Below, piece by piece: positions 33,939 through 42,530 of a DNA stretch of 64,000 nucleotides. This stretch comes from Sphingobium sp. YR768 (GTDB lineage: Bacteria > Pseudomonadota > Alphaproteobacteria > Sphingomonadales > Sphingomonadaceae), in contig NZ_FOGE01000001.1 in NCBI RefSeq assembly GCF_900111125.1, positions 186,001 through 250,000 on the forward strand. The letters are read 5' to 3'. Under the pieces are notes generated by a model. That model was not told the origin of the DNA. It did no database searches and was given only the letters and a program-made list of their open reading frames with translations. The position numbers were made by a program, and so were the translations under genes. Each line of letters opens with the position of its first letter. The stretch's first letter is position 1.

Positions 33939-34790
33939 ATGGAATCCCGTCCCGACATTTTCGACCGCGCCCGCCGCGCCCGCCACCGCGACCGCATGCT
34001 GCCTAATTTCGCCGATCATGATTTTCTCCACCGCGCGATGCTGGACGAACTGCTCGATCGCCTGACCGACGTGCAGCGCGACCTGCCCGAAGTGCTGCTG
34101 ATCGGCTGCCCCGATGGCAGCGCCCGCGCAGCGCTGGAGGCGATGGGCAAGCGCGTCGCCTGCGCCGACCCCGGCTTCCTCGCCGCAAAGGCCACAGGCG
34201 GGGTGCAGGCGGATGAGGACGCCCTGCCCTTTGCCGATGACAGTTTCGATCTGGTCATCGCCTGCGGCACGCTCGACAGCGTCAATGATCTGCCTGGCGC
34301 ACTGATCCTGATGCGCCGCGTGCTGCGGCCCGATGGCCTGATGCTCGCCGCCTTCACCGGCGCGGGCAGCGTCCCCCGCCTCAAATCCGCCTTGCTCGCC
34401 GCCGAAGGCGACCGGCCCGGCCAGCATGTCCATCCGCAGGTCGATGTCCGCTCCGCCGGTGATCTGCTCAGCCGCGCCGGCTTCACCATGCCGGTCGCCG
34501 ACGGCGATGTGCTGAGCGTGCGCTATGGCGACATCGTCCGCCTGATGCATGATCTGCGCGGCATGGGCGCGGGCAATATACTGGCGACCCAGCCCCCCGC
34601 CCTCACCCGCGACGTGCTGATGCGCGCCGCCGCCCATTTCGCCGCCGCCGCCGACCCGGACGGCCGCACGGCCGAACAGATGGCGATCATCTACCTGTCC
34701 GGCTGGAAACCCGATCCCAGCCAGGCCGCCCCCGCCAAACGCGGCAGCGCCACGGTATCACTGGCGGCGGCACTCAAGGGGAAGGAGTAG
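33939..34790 (+). CDS. SAM-dependent methyltransferase (NDUFAF5/BioC-like)
   Basis: 283 residues. The N-terminal part begins ESRPDIFDRARRARHRDRML, typical of this group. A class I SAM fold follows: LLIGCPDGSARAALEAMG, an acidic strand end near VACADPGFL, and DDSFDLVIACGTLDSVNDLP, then VLRPDGLMLAAFTGAGS. The closest named relative is mitochondrial NDUFAF5, a complex I assembly factor that hydroxylates an arginine. The role in bacteria is not settled. Divergent from comF. Confidence 0.88.
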   Translation: MESRPDIFDRARRARHRDRMLPNFADHDFLHRAMLDELLDRLTDVQRDLPEVLLIGCPDGSARAALEAMGKRVACADPGFLAAKATGGVQADEDALPFADDSFDLVIACGTLDSVNDLPGALILMRRVLRPDGLMLAAFTGAGSVPRLKSALLAAEGDRPGQHVHPQVDVRSAGDLLSRAGFTMPVADGDVLSVRYGDIVRLMHDLRGMGAGNILATQPPALTRDVLMRAAAHFAAAADPDGRTAEQMAIIYLSGWKPDPSQAAPAKRGSATVSLAAALKGKE

Positions 34791-34836
34791 CGCCTTCGTC
34801 GCGGCGGCCTTGTGCCCAACCGGCCAAAAGATTAGA

Positions 34837-34858
34837 TTCCAATCACACCGATTGGGAA
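34837..34858. promoter_or_regulatory. Operator candidate before the mutated antitoxin gene
   Basis: TTCCAATC-ACACC-GATTGGGAA is an imperfect inverted repeat (one extra G in the right arm), ending 8 bases before the start codon at 34867. The position fits repression by the ribbon-helix-helix antitoxin of this operon. Confidence 0.5.
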
Positions 34859-34866
34859 CCCATCTC

Positions 34867-35133
34867 ATGGCCGCCACCCGCGTCATCACCGCCCATGTCC
34901 CCACCGATCTCGCCGATCAGGTCGATGCGCTGGCCGCACGGCTCGATCGGTCGCGCGGGTGGATCATGAAGCAGGCGCTGTCTGCCTAGGTCGATCAGGA
35001 AGAAATGCACCACCAGATGACGCTGGAGGCGCTGGCCGATGTCGACGCCGACCGGGTGATCGATCAGGCCGCGATCCGCGCCTGGGCGGACAGCCTGTCC
35101 ACCGACAGCCCCCTGCCACCACCAGAGGCATGA
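34867..35133 (+). pseudogene. CopG/RHH-type antitoxin with in-frame amber stop
   Basis: Reading from ATG 34867 gives MAATRVITAHVPTDLADQVD, then LAARLDRSRGWIMKQALSA, a clear ribbon-helix-helix start. TAG follows at 34987-34989, after 40 residues. The same frame then continues VDQEEMHHQMTLEALADVDA to a natural stop at 35131-35133, whose bases overlap the toxin ATG. Homologues have Trp where the TAG lies (SAWVDQEE), so one G-to-A change (TGG to TAG) explains it. The DNA-binding half may still be made; the toxin-binding half is lost unless the codon is read through. Confidence 0.85.
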
Positions 35134-35423
35134 AAATCGTCGTGACCGGCAAGGCCACCGCCGACCTTGTCCGCCTCCACGACCATCTGAAACCCGTCGC
35201 CCCCGATGCCGCCGCCCGCATCGTCCAGCCCCTCGCCAGGGCGCCCTCGCGCCTGATCGACTACCCCCGCCTTGGCGAAAGGCTCGACACCTACAACCCG
35301 CGCCAAGTCCGCCGCATCATCATCGGCCATTATGAAATGCGCTACGAAATAACAGGCGAACGGATCATCATCCTGCGTCTATGGCACGGCCGGGAAGATC
35401 GAGCGTCTGGCGAACCGGGATAA
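35130..35423 (+). CDS. ParE/RelE-family toxin with intact frame
   Basis: 97 residues: MKIVVTGKATADLVRLHDHL, a middle DYPRLGERLDTYNPRQVRRI and a C-terminal strand YEMRYEITGERIIILRLWHG ending with the H-x-R-E-D of active ParE/RelE toxins. Its ATG overlaps the antitoxin stop by 4 bases, so normal translation would depend on ribosomes finishing the antitoxin. With the upstream amber codon those ribosomes stop 141 bases earlier, which may reduce toxin output. Whether the toxin is active is unknown. Confidence 0.85.
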   Translation: MKIVVTGKATADLVRLHDHLKPVAPDAAARIVQPLARAPSRLIDYPRLGERLDTYNPRQVRRIIIGHYEMRYEITGERIIILRLWHGREDRASGEPG

Positions 35424-35549
35424 ACCGACCTCCCATGGGTGGAATCAATATATTACAAAGTTCGATAAATTTTATACGACGTATGAATAGCGACTTGATC
35501 GATGACATCTTCCTCGTCACTCTGTATGAAAATCAGGGGGATAAACGTC

Positions 35550-36620
35550 ATGGATCTTGGCACACGGCTGGCTGAACTCCAGAAACGGACGATCGAACAT
35601 CGAGAGGTACTGCTGACGGAAGAAGCAGCGAAGACCGCTCTCGTCATGCCCTTTCTGCAATCATTGGGATATGACGTTTTTAACCCAAAAGAGGTCGTCC
35701 CGGAATTTACCGCCGATGTCGGGATCAAGAAGGGTGAGAAAGTTGACTATGCCATCTGCGCGGACGGCAAGGTCAATATCCTGATCGAATGCAAGCCATC
35801 CACATCCGAACTTAATGTGCATCATGCATCACAACTTTTTCGTTATTTCAGCGTGACGGATGCTCGCCTCGCCATCTTGACCAATGGCGTGAACTATCAG
35901 TTTTTCTCGGATGTCGAGAAACCTAACAAGATGGACGAACGTCCATTTTTCACCTTCTCGATGGATGCGATCAAACCGTCTGATACTCGAACTCTGGAGA
36001 AATTTGCCAAGACTGATTTCGACATAGACAAGATCATTCAGGAGGCGGGAAACCTCAAACTTCAATCCCTGTTGCGCAAGGCGATCGAACAGGAATTTTC
36101 CGAACCTTCAGATGAATTTGTGAGGCTGTTCGCCGCGAAGGTCGTCGAGGGTCGCCTGACACCTGCGACCAAAGAGAATATCGCGCGAATGATCCCCAAT
36201 ACGATTGGGTCCATCATTCGCGACCGCGTCAACGAACGGCTATCGTCCGCCCTCAACGCTTCTGCACCGGTAGCGGTGGCCCCCGAAAAAACTGACAGTT
36301 CCGTTCCGGAAGACGGCATTGTCACCACCCAGGAAGAATGGAGCGGCTTCCATATCGTGCAAGCGATCGCATCCCGTCTTATCGACCCCAAGCGGGTCGT
36401 CATTCGTGATAGCAAATCCTACTGCGCAATCCTGCTGGACGATAATAATCGGAAGACTGTCGCGCGCATGTGGTTCAATTCGCCGACGACCCGCTATTTT
36501 GGCACATTCCAAGGCAAAGATGAAACGCGACACCCTATGCCGGAACTGACAGGCATTTATCAGTTACTTCCTCAGATCGAAGCCCGGTTGCGTGAACTGG
36601 ATGACAGCATCCCGGCATAG
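35550..36620 (+). CDS. Stand-alone HsdR N-terminal-type nuclease domain protein
   Basis: 356 residues. The N-terminal ~160 match the type I restriction enzyme HsdR N domain (HSDR_N_2): LVMPFLQSLGYDVFNPKEVV, then a PD-(D/E)xK core with VDYAICADGKVNILIECKPS (Asp and E-x-K). RYFSVTDARLAILTNGVNYQ follows. There is no helicase domain, and no HsdM or HsdS gene. The C-terminal ~100 residues (EWSGFHIVQAIASRLIDPKR on) form a separate domain. Third-codon positions are more AT-rich than neighbours, a sign of transfer. Phage or defence origin is likely; target unknown. Confidence 0.8.
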   Translation: MDLGTRLAELQKRTIEHREVLLTEEAAKTALVMPFLQSLGYDVFNPKEVVPEFTADVGIKKGEKVDYAICADGKVNILIECKPSTSELNVHHASQLFRYFSVTDARLAILTNGVNYQFFSDVEKPNKMDERPFFTFSMDAIKPSDTRTLEKFAKTDFDIDKIIQEAGNLKLQSLLRKAIEQEFSEPSDEFVRLFAAKVVEGRLTPATKENIARMIPNTIGSIIRDRVNERLSSALNASAPVAVAPEKTDSSVPEDGIVTTQEEWSGFHIVQAIASRLIDPKRVVIRDSKSYCAILLDDNNRKTVARMWFNSPTTRYFGTFQGKDETRHPMPELTGIYQLLPQIEARLRELDDSIPA

Positions 36621-36741
36621 CGCCCCTTATGATCGCCGCATGGGTAGCCATGTTTTCGAGACTTGATATCCTACATGACTACATTTGATTACATCGGATA
36701 CTCCATTAGCGACCATATACTGCCAAACCATCGCTCGTAAT

Positions 36742-36818
36742 ATAATTTCCAATATTTGTTCTGAAATGTCAGAATTTGCGGGAAATATGCGAAGTTAAGT
36801 GTACAATTTCCTATTTCA
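36742..36818 (-). repeat. 77-bp dispersed repeat, copy 1
   Basis: On the strand of the upstream gene (SulP, minus) it begins TGAAATAGGAAA, 20 bases past that stop. It includes CTTAACTTCGCATATTTCCC and ends with a GAACAAATATTGG stretch. It is about 87% identical to copy 2 (10 differences in 77) by hand alignment. AGGAAAT and ATTTCCC within it can pair. Confidence 0.8.
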
Positions 36819-36838
36819 CACACTCCTCACCCGCGCCG

Positions 36839-38311
36839 CTATCGCCCCACCCCCGGCGCCAGCCGGTCGACCAATATCGCGCTGGCGTCATTCAGGCCGA
36901 TCACCTCCACCGTGATGCCGTGATGGCGCATCCGGGTGACGACGTCCTCCAGCGCGCCGACCGCCGTGATGTCCCATAAATGGCTGGCGGTCAGGTCGAT
37001 CCGCACATGCCGGGCCGTGTCGCGCAGGTCGAACCGGTCGGCGAAGATATCGGCGCTGGCGAAGAAGATCTGGCCTGACACGCGGTAGGTCCGCCTGTCG
37101 CTCGCCGCGTCATAGCTTGCGCGCACATCCATCAGGCGCGTTACCTTGAACGCGAAGAAGACACCGCTCAGCAGCACGCCCACCGCGACGCCCGCCGACA
37201 GGTCATGCGTCGCCACCGTGACGATGACGGTGGCGACCATGACGATGCCCGACACTTTGGGATGACGGGCCAGATCGCGGACCGATCCCCAGGAAAAGGT
37301 GCTGATCGACACCATGATCATGATCGCCACCAGCGCCGCGACCGGCACCTGCGCGACCCATGGCCGCAGCGGCACCATCACCAGCAACAGGAAGACCGCC
37401 GCGACCAGCGTCGACAGGCGCCCGCGCCCGCCATAGCGTATATTGCCCACCGTCTGCCCGATCATCCCGCACCCCGCGATGCCCCCGAACAGGCCCGCCG
37501 CGACATTGGCCAGGCCGAGCCCAGTGCACTCCCGCGCCTTGGAACTGGTAGTTTCGGTCAGATCGTCCACCACGCTGGCGGTCATCATCGATTCCAGCAG
37601 GCCCACCGCCGCCATGGCCAGCGCATAGGGCGCGACGATGCGCAGCGTCTGCCAGTCGAACGGCACCATCGGCAGCGCGAAAGAGGGCAGCGAGGATGGC
37701 AGGCGGCCAAGATCGGCAATGGTGTGGATCGGCATCGGAAAGGCGATGCTGATACCGGTCAGCACCATTATGCAGATCAGCGGTGACGGGATGGCGGTGG
37801 TGATGCGCGGCGCCAGATAGATGATCGCCAGCCCGCCCGCGATCATCGCATAGCTGTGCCAGCTCACGTCCAGCATCTGCGGCACCTGGGCTGAAAAGAT
37901 CAGAATGGCCAGCGCATTGACGAAGCCGGTCCGCACCGATCGCGACACGAAGCGCATCACCACGTCCAGCTTCATCAGGCCGAACGCAATCTGGAACAGC
38001 CCGGCCAGCACCGTGGCGGCGAGCAGATAGTGGAGCCCATGGGCATGGACCAGCGCCGCGGCGACCAGCGCGACCGATCCCGCCGCACCGGAGATCATGG
38101 CCGGACGGCCACCGGCAAAGGCGATGACGATCCCAATCATGAAGGATGCGAACAGGCCGACTTCGGGGTCGATCCCGGCGACGAAGGAAAAGGCGATGAC
38201 TTCCGGGATCAGGGCAAAGGTGCCGACCATACCGGCGAGAATGTCGCGCCGGGCATTGGCCGCGCCGCTGAACCATTCGGCGCGATAGCGTGAAAGGGTG
38301 ATGTTGTTCAT
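36839..38311 (-). CDS. SulP-family anion transporter with STAS domain (second copy)
   Basis: About 490 residues. Membrane part with GTFALIPEVIAFSFVAGIDP, FAGGRPAMISGAAGSVALVA and GLANVAAGLFGGIAGCGMIG, followed by a C-terminal STAS domain (VSGQIFFASADIFADRFDLR, then VEVIGLNDASAILVDRL). SulP proteins move sulfate, molybdate-like or bicarbonate anions. No carbonic anhydrase or sulfate-assimilation gene is beside this one, so the substrate is open. ATG 38311 is preferred over 38380. The 77-bp repeat follows its stop. Confidence 0.92.
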   Translation of the reverse strand: MNNITLSRYRAEWFSGAANARRDILAGMVGTFALIPEVIAFSFVAGIDPEVGLFASFMIGIVIAFAGGRPAMISGAAGSVALVAAALVHAHGLHYLLAATVLAGLFQIAFGLMKLDVVMRFVSRSVRTGFVNALAILIFSAQVPQMLDVSWHSYAMIAGGLAIIYLAPRITTAIPSPLICIMVLTGISIAFPMPIHTIADLGRLPSSLPSFALPMVPFDWQTLRIVAPYALAMAAVGLLESMMTASVVDDLTETTSSKARECTGLGLANVAAGLFGGIAGCGMIGQTVGNIRYGGRGRLSTLVAAVFLLLVMVPLRPWVAQVPVAALVAIMIMVSISTFSWGSVRDLARHPKVSGIVMVATVIVTVATHDLSAGVAVGVLLSGVFFAFKVTRLMDVRASYDAASDRRTYRVSGQIFFASADIFADRFDLRDTARHVRIDLTASHLWDITAVGALEDVVTRMRHHGITVEVIGLNDASAILVDRLAPGVGR

Positions 38312-38574
38312 GATGATGCGTAACCGACGATTGTCGCGGGGAAGGCCGCAGCGGGGCGCGGCAATATCACTGGGCGACATACGTTGTCCGGCGGATCGGC
38401 GGCCGGAATAGCCACCCGGAATTTCACCGGGTCCATACGAATGGCTGCTTCCCTAGCGATCCTGCATCCAAAGCACAATCGGCGCGGCTGCTGTCCTACG
38501 GAGAAGGGGACAGGATATTATGGCCGACGTTCTTTCCTATCGTCGGTCGCCACAACCCTGCCAACGCCCGTACG
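38312..38574. other. Intergenic region upstream of the second SulP gene
   Basis: About 260 bases. The phosphoesterase gene ends at the far side, so this region must contain the SulP promoter. A 64-codon frame at 38384-38578 lacks a ribosome site and family features and is not called. ACCCGGAATTTCACCGGGT (38415-38433) forms a small hairpin. No riboswitch class was recognised. Confidence 0.4.
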
Positions 38575-38651
38575 ATAATTTCCAACATTTGTTCTTAAAT
38601 GTCGAAACTTGCGGGAAATGTGCGAAGTTAAGCGCGCGATTTCCTATTTCA
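38575..38651 (-). repeat. 77-bp dispersed repeat, copy 2 (supplies a stop codon)
   Basis: Same orientation relative to its upstream gene as copy 1. Here the first three bases of the repeat on the gene strand (TGA, 38651-38649) are the stop codon of the phosphoesterase. Core elements TGAAATAGGAAA, CTTAACTTCGCA and a TTTAAGAACAAATG hairpin are kept. Confidence 0.8.
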
Positions 38652-39521
38652 CGCCCGCCGCGCCGCAGCCTCGCCAACGGTCGGCCCGTCCACCATATCG
38701 CGCGATGCCCAGCCCGCCTCGCCATGCCGATATTCGACATGGCTCGCCCGGCGGAAGGCCGCGCCGTCCCACACGATCACCTGTAATTCCATCTCGTTAT
38801 TGCGCCGGACATGCAACCAGTTGAAGCTCTGCGGCTCTGCATTGCGCAGCCGGGTGGAAGTCGCCGTGCCCGCCTGTATCACCAGCGCGCCACCGCTATG
38901 CTCCACCATCTTCTGCGCGGCTTCCGCATAGGTCCGGTGGAAATGCCCCGCCAGCGCCACATGCACCCCCGCCTCGCACGCCGCCCGCACCGCATCCTCA
39001 TGCTGCCCCACCGCCTCGCTCCATTCATTCCCCTTGCCGATCGGCATGGAAAAGAGCGGATGATGGGTCACGAGGATGCGGGTCTTGTCCGGCGGCACCC
39101 GGGCAAAGCGGTCGCGCAGCAGGTCCATCTGCGCATGGTTGATCCGCCCATCCTTGATCGTCAGCGACCGCGCGGTGTTCAGGCCCAGTATCGCGACCTC
39201 CCGATCCTCGTAAAAAGGGCAGAGGTCATGGCTGATATAGCGTTTGTAGCGATCGAGCGGCGCGCCGAAGCGCCGAACCACATCATAGAGCGGCACGTCA
39301 TGATTGCCCGGCACGACCAGCGTCCTGAGCCCCGCCGCGCGCAGCCGACCCAGCCATCCTGCTGCCTGCTTGAACTGCTCGACCCGCGCCCGCTGCGTAA
39401 AATCGCCGCTGATCACGACCAGATCGGGCCGGCGCTCCTCCAGCCAGGCGGTGGCGGCATCCACGATCCGCTGATCATTGGCGCCAAAATGAATGTCGGA
39501 AAGATGCGCGATACGAGCCAT
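38649..39521 (-). CDS. Calcineurin-like metallophosphoesterase
   Basis: 290 residues. The full metallophosphoesterase motif set is present: MARIAHLSDIHFG (D-x-H), DLVVISGDFTQRARVEQF (GD), TLVVPGNHDVPLYD (GNHD), LVTHHPLF and VALAGHFHRTYAE (GHFH). It is cytoplasmic with no signal peptide. Members hydrolyse cyclic nucleotides or phosphodiesters. The position divergent from a lipid kinase gene gives no substrate. Its stop codon lies inside the dispersed 77-bp repeat. Confidence 0.92.
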   Translation of the reverse strand: MARIAHLSDIHFGANDQRIVDAATAWLEERRPDLVVISGDFTQRARVEQFKQAAGWLGRLRAAGLRTLVVPGNHDVPLYDVVRRFGAPLDRYKRYISHDLCPFYEDREVAILGLNTARSLTIKDGRINHAQMDLLRDRFARVPPDKTRILVTHHPLFSMPIGKGNEWSEAVGQHEDAVRAACEAGVHVALAGHFHRTYAEAAQKMVEHSGGALVIQAGTATSTRLRNAEPQSFNWLHVRRNNEMELQVIVWDGAAFRRASHVEYRHGEAGWASRDMVDGPTVGEAAARRA

Positions 39522-39590
39522 GCCAAGGTAACGAATCCACGCGATATGGTTTCCCCCGGACCCGAATCCCTTTCGCGGAGTTATTGCGGC

Positions 39591-40484
39591 ATGGAAACGA
39601 AACCGCTGCCCAAGGAAGCCATCCTCGTCGTCAACGCCCATAGCCGTCGCGGGCAGGATCTGTTCGCGCAGGCAAGGGACGGGCTGGAGGCCGCCGGCGT
39701 CCGCCTGATCGAGGCGCATGCGGTGGAAGAGCCGGAGAAGATGGCCGCCACCGTCCGCGCCGCCGTGGACAGCGGCGCGCCCATGGTCATCGTCGGCGGG
39801 GGCGATGGCTCCATGTCCGGCACGGTGGACGAACTGGTCGGCAAGGATATCGTCTTTGGCGTGCTGCCGCTCGGCACCGCGAACAGCTTCGCCCGCACGC
39901 TCGGCCTGCCGCTCGATCTGGACGGCGCGGTGAAGGCCATCGCCACCGGCCAACGCCGCCGCGTCGATCTGGGCATGATCGACCAGGATTATTTCGTCAA
40001 CGCCGCGTCCCTGGGCCTGTCGCCCATGATCGGCCGTACCGTGCCGCACAAGCTGAAGCGCTATCTGGGGCGGATCGGCTATCTGCTCTGGGCGGTCAAA
40101 TGCTCGGTCGGCTTCCGCGCCTTCCGCCTGACGATCGATGACGGCCAGAATGCCCGGCGGATGTGGTCGACGGAGGTCCGCATCCTCAACGGCCCCTATC
40201 ATGGCGGGGTGGAGCTATCCGACAATGCTGCGGTCGATACCGGTGAAATCGTGGTGCAGGCAGTCGTCGGCCGCAGCAAGCCGCGCCTTGCCTGGGACTG
40301 GTACGCCAAATTCTTCAAACTGCGCGACCGCGACGCCCATACGGAGGAATTTCACGGCAAATCCTTCCGCATCGAAACCAAGCCCCGCCAGCGCATCTCC
40401 ATCGACGGCGAAGTGCTGGCGAAAACGCCGGTAACGGTAAAAATCGCAGCGGGCGCGATCGAAGTGGCCGTGCCCGCCACTTAA
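39591..40484 (+). CDS. Diacylglycerol kinase-family lipid kinase (YegS/BmrU-like)
   Basis: 297 residues. ATP-binding motif MVIVGGGDGSMSGTVDELVG, then GVLPLGTANSFARTLGLPLD and a C-terminal beta domain (VRILNGPYHGGVELSDNAAV, IETKPRQRISIDGEVLAKTP). These are characteristic of YegS/DagK-type lipid kinases that phosphorylate diacylglycerol, sphingosine-like or glycerol lipids at the membrane face. In sphingolipid-making bacteria a sphingoid-base substrate is possible; the sequence does not show it. Divergent from the phosphoesterase. Confidence 0.92.
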   Translation: METKPLPKEAILVVNAHSRRGQDLFAQARDGLEAAGVRLIEAHAVEEPEKMAATVRAAVDSGAPMVIVGGGDGSMSGTVDELVGKDIVFGVLPLGTANSFARTLGLPLDLDGAVKAIATGQRRRVDLGMIDQDYFVNAASLGLSPMIGRTVPHKLKRYLGRIGYLLWAVKCSVGFRAFRLTIDDGQNARRMWSTEVRILNGPYHGGVELSDNAAVDTGEIVVQAVVGRSKPRLAWDWYAKFFKLRDRDAHTEEFHGKSFRIETKPRQRISIDGEVLAKTPVTVKIAAGAIEVAVPAT

Positions 40485-40512
40485 GCCCCTCCCTTCAGGG
40501 GAGGGGCTTAAA
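40482..40512 (+). terminator. Hairpin overlapping the lipid kinase stop codon
   Basis: TTAAGCCCCTCCC (40482-40494) is the exact reverse complement of 40500-40512, with a 5-base loop. It includes the TAA stop of the kinase gene and has AAAGG after it rather than a U-run. Confidence 0.6.
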
Positions 40513-40525
40513 GGATCGGCACAAC

Positions 40526-40552
40526 AAAAAAGGGACCGGAAAACGGCCCCTT
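40526..40552 (-). terminator. Rho-independent terminator after rpsI
   Basis: On the minus strand AGGGGCCG-TTTT-CCGGTCCC forms a stem with one mismatch, followed by TTTTTT (40532-40527). It lies about 27 bases beyond the rpsI stop. Confidence 0.8.
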
Positions 40553-40578
40553 CTCTGTTTTCGATGTTCCGAAGAAAC

Positions 40579-41121
40579 TTAGCGCTTCGAGAACTGGAAG
40601 CTCTTGCGCGCCTTCGCCTTGCCGTACTTCTTACGTTCGACAACGCGGCTGTCGCGGGTCAGGAAGCCTTCGGCCTTGACCGCGCTGCGCAGGGCAGGCT
40701 CATACTTGGTCAGCGCCTGGGCGATGCCATGCTTCACGGCGCCGGCCTGACCCGACAGACCACCACCCTTGACGGTAGCGATCACGTCATACTGACCTTC
40801 ACGCTCGGTCACGCCGAACGGCTGGTTGATCACCAGACGCAGGGTCGGACGGGCAAAGTAGATTTCCTGATCGCGGCCGTTGACCGTGATCTTGCCGGTG
40901 CCGGGCTTCACCCACACGCGGGCCACGGCGTCCTTGCGGCGGCCGGTGGCATAGGCACGGCCGAGACCGTCGATTTCCTGGGCGCGCAGCGGCGCCGAGG
41001 GCTGAACCGGGGCGACGGGCGCGTCGACGGCATCCGAAACCGGAGCAGCGGCAACCGGAGCGGCAGCGGCTTCAGCGGCGATCGCCGCGAGGTCGGACAG
41101 AGACTGGCGGTTATCGGTCAT
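40579..41121 (-). CDS. rpsI: 30S ribosomal protein S9
   Basis: 180 residues. The C-terminal ~130 are canonical S9: [60 protein letters not shown] and the end [17 protein letters not shown] that reaches the P-site tRNA. The N-terminal ~48 residues are an Ala/Pro-rich extension common in alphaproteobacteria. Start shares a base with the rplM stop (TAATG). Confidence 0.98.
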   Translation of the reverse strand: MTDNRQSLSDLAAIAAEAAAAPVAAAPVSDAVDAPVAPVQPSAPLRAQEIDGLGRAYATGRRKDAVARVWVKPGTGKITVNGRDQEIYFARPTLRLVINQPFGVTEREGQYDVIATVKGGGLSGQAGAVKHGIAQALTKYEPALRSAVKAEGFLTRDSRVVERKKYGKAKARKSFQFSKR

Positions 41122-41600
41122 TATGCACCCACCTTGTTCTTGCGGTTGCGCGACGCGAAGTCGAGCACTTCGGGGTTCTGGGCTTCATGGGCGTGCTCGG
41201 CGCCGGCGAAAATGCGCAGGTTGCGCATCTGCTGACGGCCCAGCGGACCACGGGGGATCATACGCTCGACGGCCTTTTCCAGGACACGCTCGGGGAAACG
41301 GCCTTCCAGAATCTTCTGGGGGGTGGTTTCCTTGATGCCACCGGCATAACCGGTGTGCTTGTAGTACACCTTGTCGGTCAGTTTGCGACCGGTAAACTTC
41401 ACCTTGCCGGCGTTGATGATGATGACATTGTCACCGCAATCGACGTGGGGCGTGAAGCTGGTCTTGTGCTTGCCGCGCAGGATATTCGCGACAGTCGAAG
41501 CGAGGCGACCCACGACGAGGCCTTCGGCGTCGATCAGGATCCACTTCTTTTCGACCGTTGCCGGGGTTGCCGGCTTGGTGGTCTTCATCAGCGCCTTCAT
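41121..41600 (-). CDS. rplM: 50S ribosomal protein L13
   Basis: 159 residues. Typical L13 sequence: [60 protein letters not shown] and [12 protein letters not shown] 41600 is chosen; ATG 41588 is a weaker alternative. First gene of the usual rplM-rpsI operon. The upstream gap 41601-41747 would hold its promoter. Confidence 0.97.
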   Translation of the reverse strand: MKALMKTTKPATPATVEKKWILIDAEGLVVGRLASTVANILRGKHKTSFTPHVDCGDNVIIINAGKVKFTGRKLTDKVYYKHTGYAGGIKETTPQKILEGRFPERVLEKAVERMIPRGPLGRQQMRNLRIFAGAEHAHEAQNPEVLDFASRNRKNKVGA

Positions 41601-41747
41601 GGTGCCAATACTCCAGAATGAAAAAATGAAACCGGACGCCGTTGCCGACGTCCGGAAGTGGGGCGCTAATGACGACTGCACCCCGCGAAGTCAAGAGATT
41701 CGGCGCGTTTCACGACGGGTAAAATAATACCATGCTTGATGAGCGCC

Positions 41748-42530
41748 TCATTTGGCCGGAGTCAGGCTCCGGCTTTCGACCAATGGCTGGCCGCCCGCGA
41801 TCAGGCTGCGCTCCTGATTTTCGACAAGGCCGGTGGTGCGCGAGAGATGATAGCGGATGGCCACCTGCACTCCCTCGCCCGCCAGCTTTTCCTCCAGAAC
41901 CAGCCCATTGCCGTCCTGCTTGGCAACCGTCAGCATGCCCTCCACCGGCACCGGGCGGACCAGCGGCGATCCCGCGACGGTGCGGACGCCCCGGCCCGCG
42001 CCATCCTCGACATCGCTCGCGGCGAACAGGAAGAGCGGCTGCAACTCGCCCGCCAGCAGCGCCAGCCGTCCTTCCGGAGAGAGGCTGGCGAACAGCGCCT
42101 GCACATTTTTCGCCGCGCGCTGCCGGTCGCTGTTCCCGGCGGCCAGCATGGCGTCGACACCGGCCTGCACCTTCGCCCAGACCGCATCCAGATCATCGAC
42201 GGCGACGATCTTGCCCGCCGCATTCAGCCGGAAGCGCATCGCGACGCCGATCAGCGGTTCCAGCGCGGCGCGATAGGGCACGGCCCCGGCGGTCGCCGCA
42301 TCGGTGTCGATCGCGCGCAAGGTGGCGGTGACGCTATAGCCCTCCCCCGTCCGCTCGAAGCGCAGGTCGCGCGTGGCGGTAAAGGCGCTGACCTTGCCCG
42401 CGATCGGCCGATGCTGTTCTATCCGATAGACCAGCGCATGGTCGACCGGCGGCGCAAAGGGGACCGCGACAGTCCCGGCCGTTGCGGGCGCGGTAAGGGC
42501 GAACGATGCAAGGGCGAACAGCATTTTCAT
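41748..42530 (-). CDS. Exported protein of unknown function after heme A synthase
   Basis: 260 residues. Signal peptide MKMLFALASFALTAPATAG, then a beta-rich domain (VDHALVYRIEQHRPIAGKVS, LRFERTGEGYSVTATLRAID) and a helical segment (VDAMLAAGNSDRQRAAKNVQ). A late strand reads VQVAIRYHLSRTTGLVENQE. The ATG overlaps the ctaA stop (ATGA). The fold looks like periplasmic lipid-binding or DUF3108-like proteins but is not identified. Coupling to ctaA suggests a link to respiratory chain assembly, which is only context. Confidence 0.75.
   Translation of the reverse strand: MKMLFALASFALTAPATAGTVAVPFAPPVDHALVYRIEQHRPIAGKVSAFTATRDLRFERTGEGYSVTATLRAIDTDAATAGAVPYRAALEPLIGVAMRFRLNAAGKIVAVDDLDAVWAKVQAGVDAMLAAGNSDRQRAAKNVQALFASLSPEGRLALLAGELQPLFLFAASDVEDGAGRGVRTVAGSPLVRPVPVEGMLTVAKQDGNGLVLEEKLAGEGVQVAIRYHLSRTTGLVENQERSLIAGGQPLVESRSLTPAK

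Noticed and set aside
38312..38574. Possible riboswitch before the SulP gene
   Set aside because: Only a small hairpin is visible; no aptamer class could be matched by eye.
38384..38578. 64-codon frame upstream of the second SulP gene
   Set aside because: No ribosome site, no family features, and it runs into the dispersed repeat.
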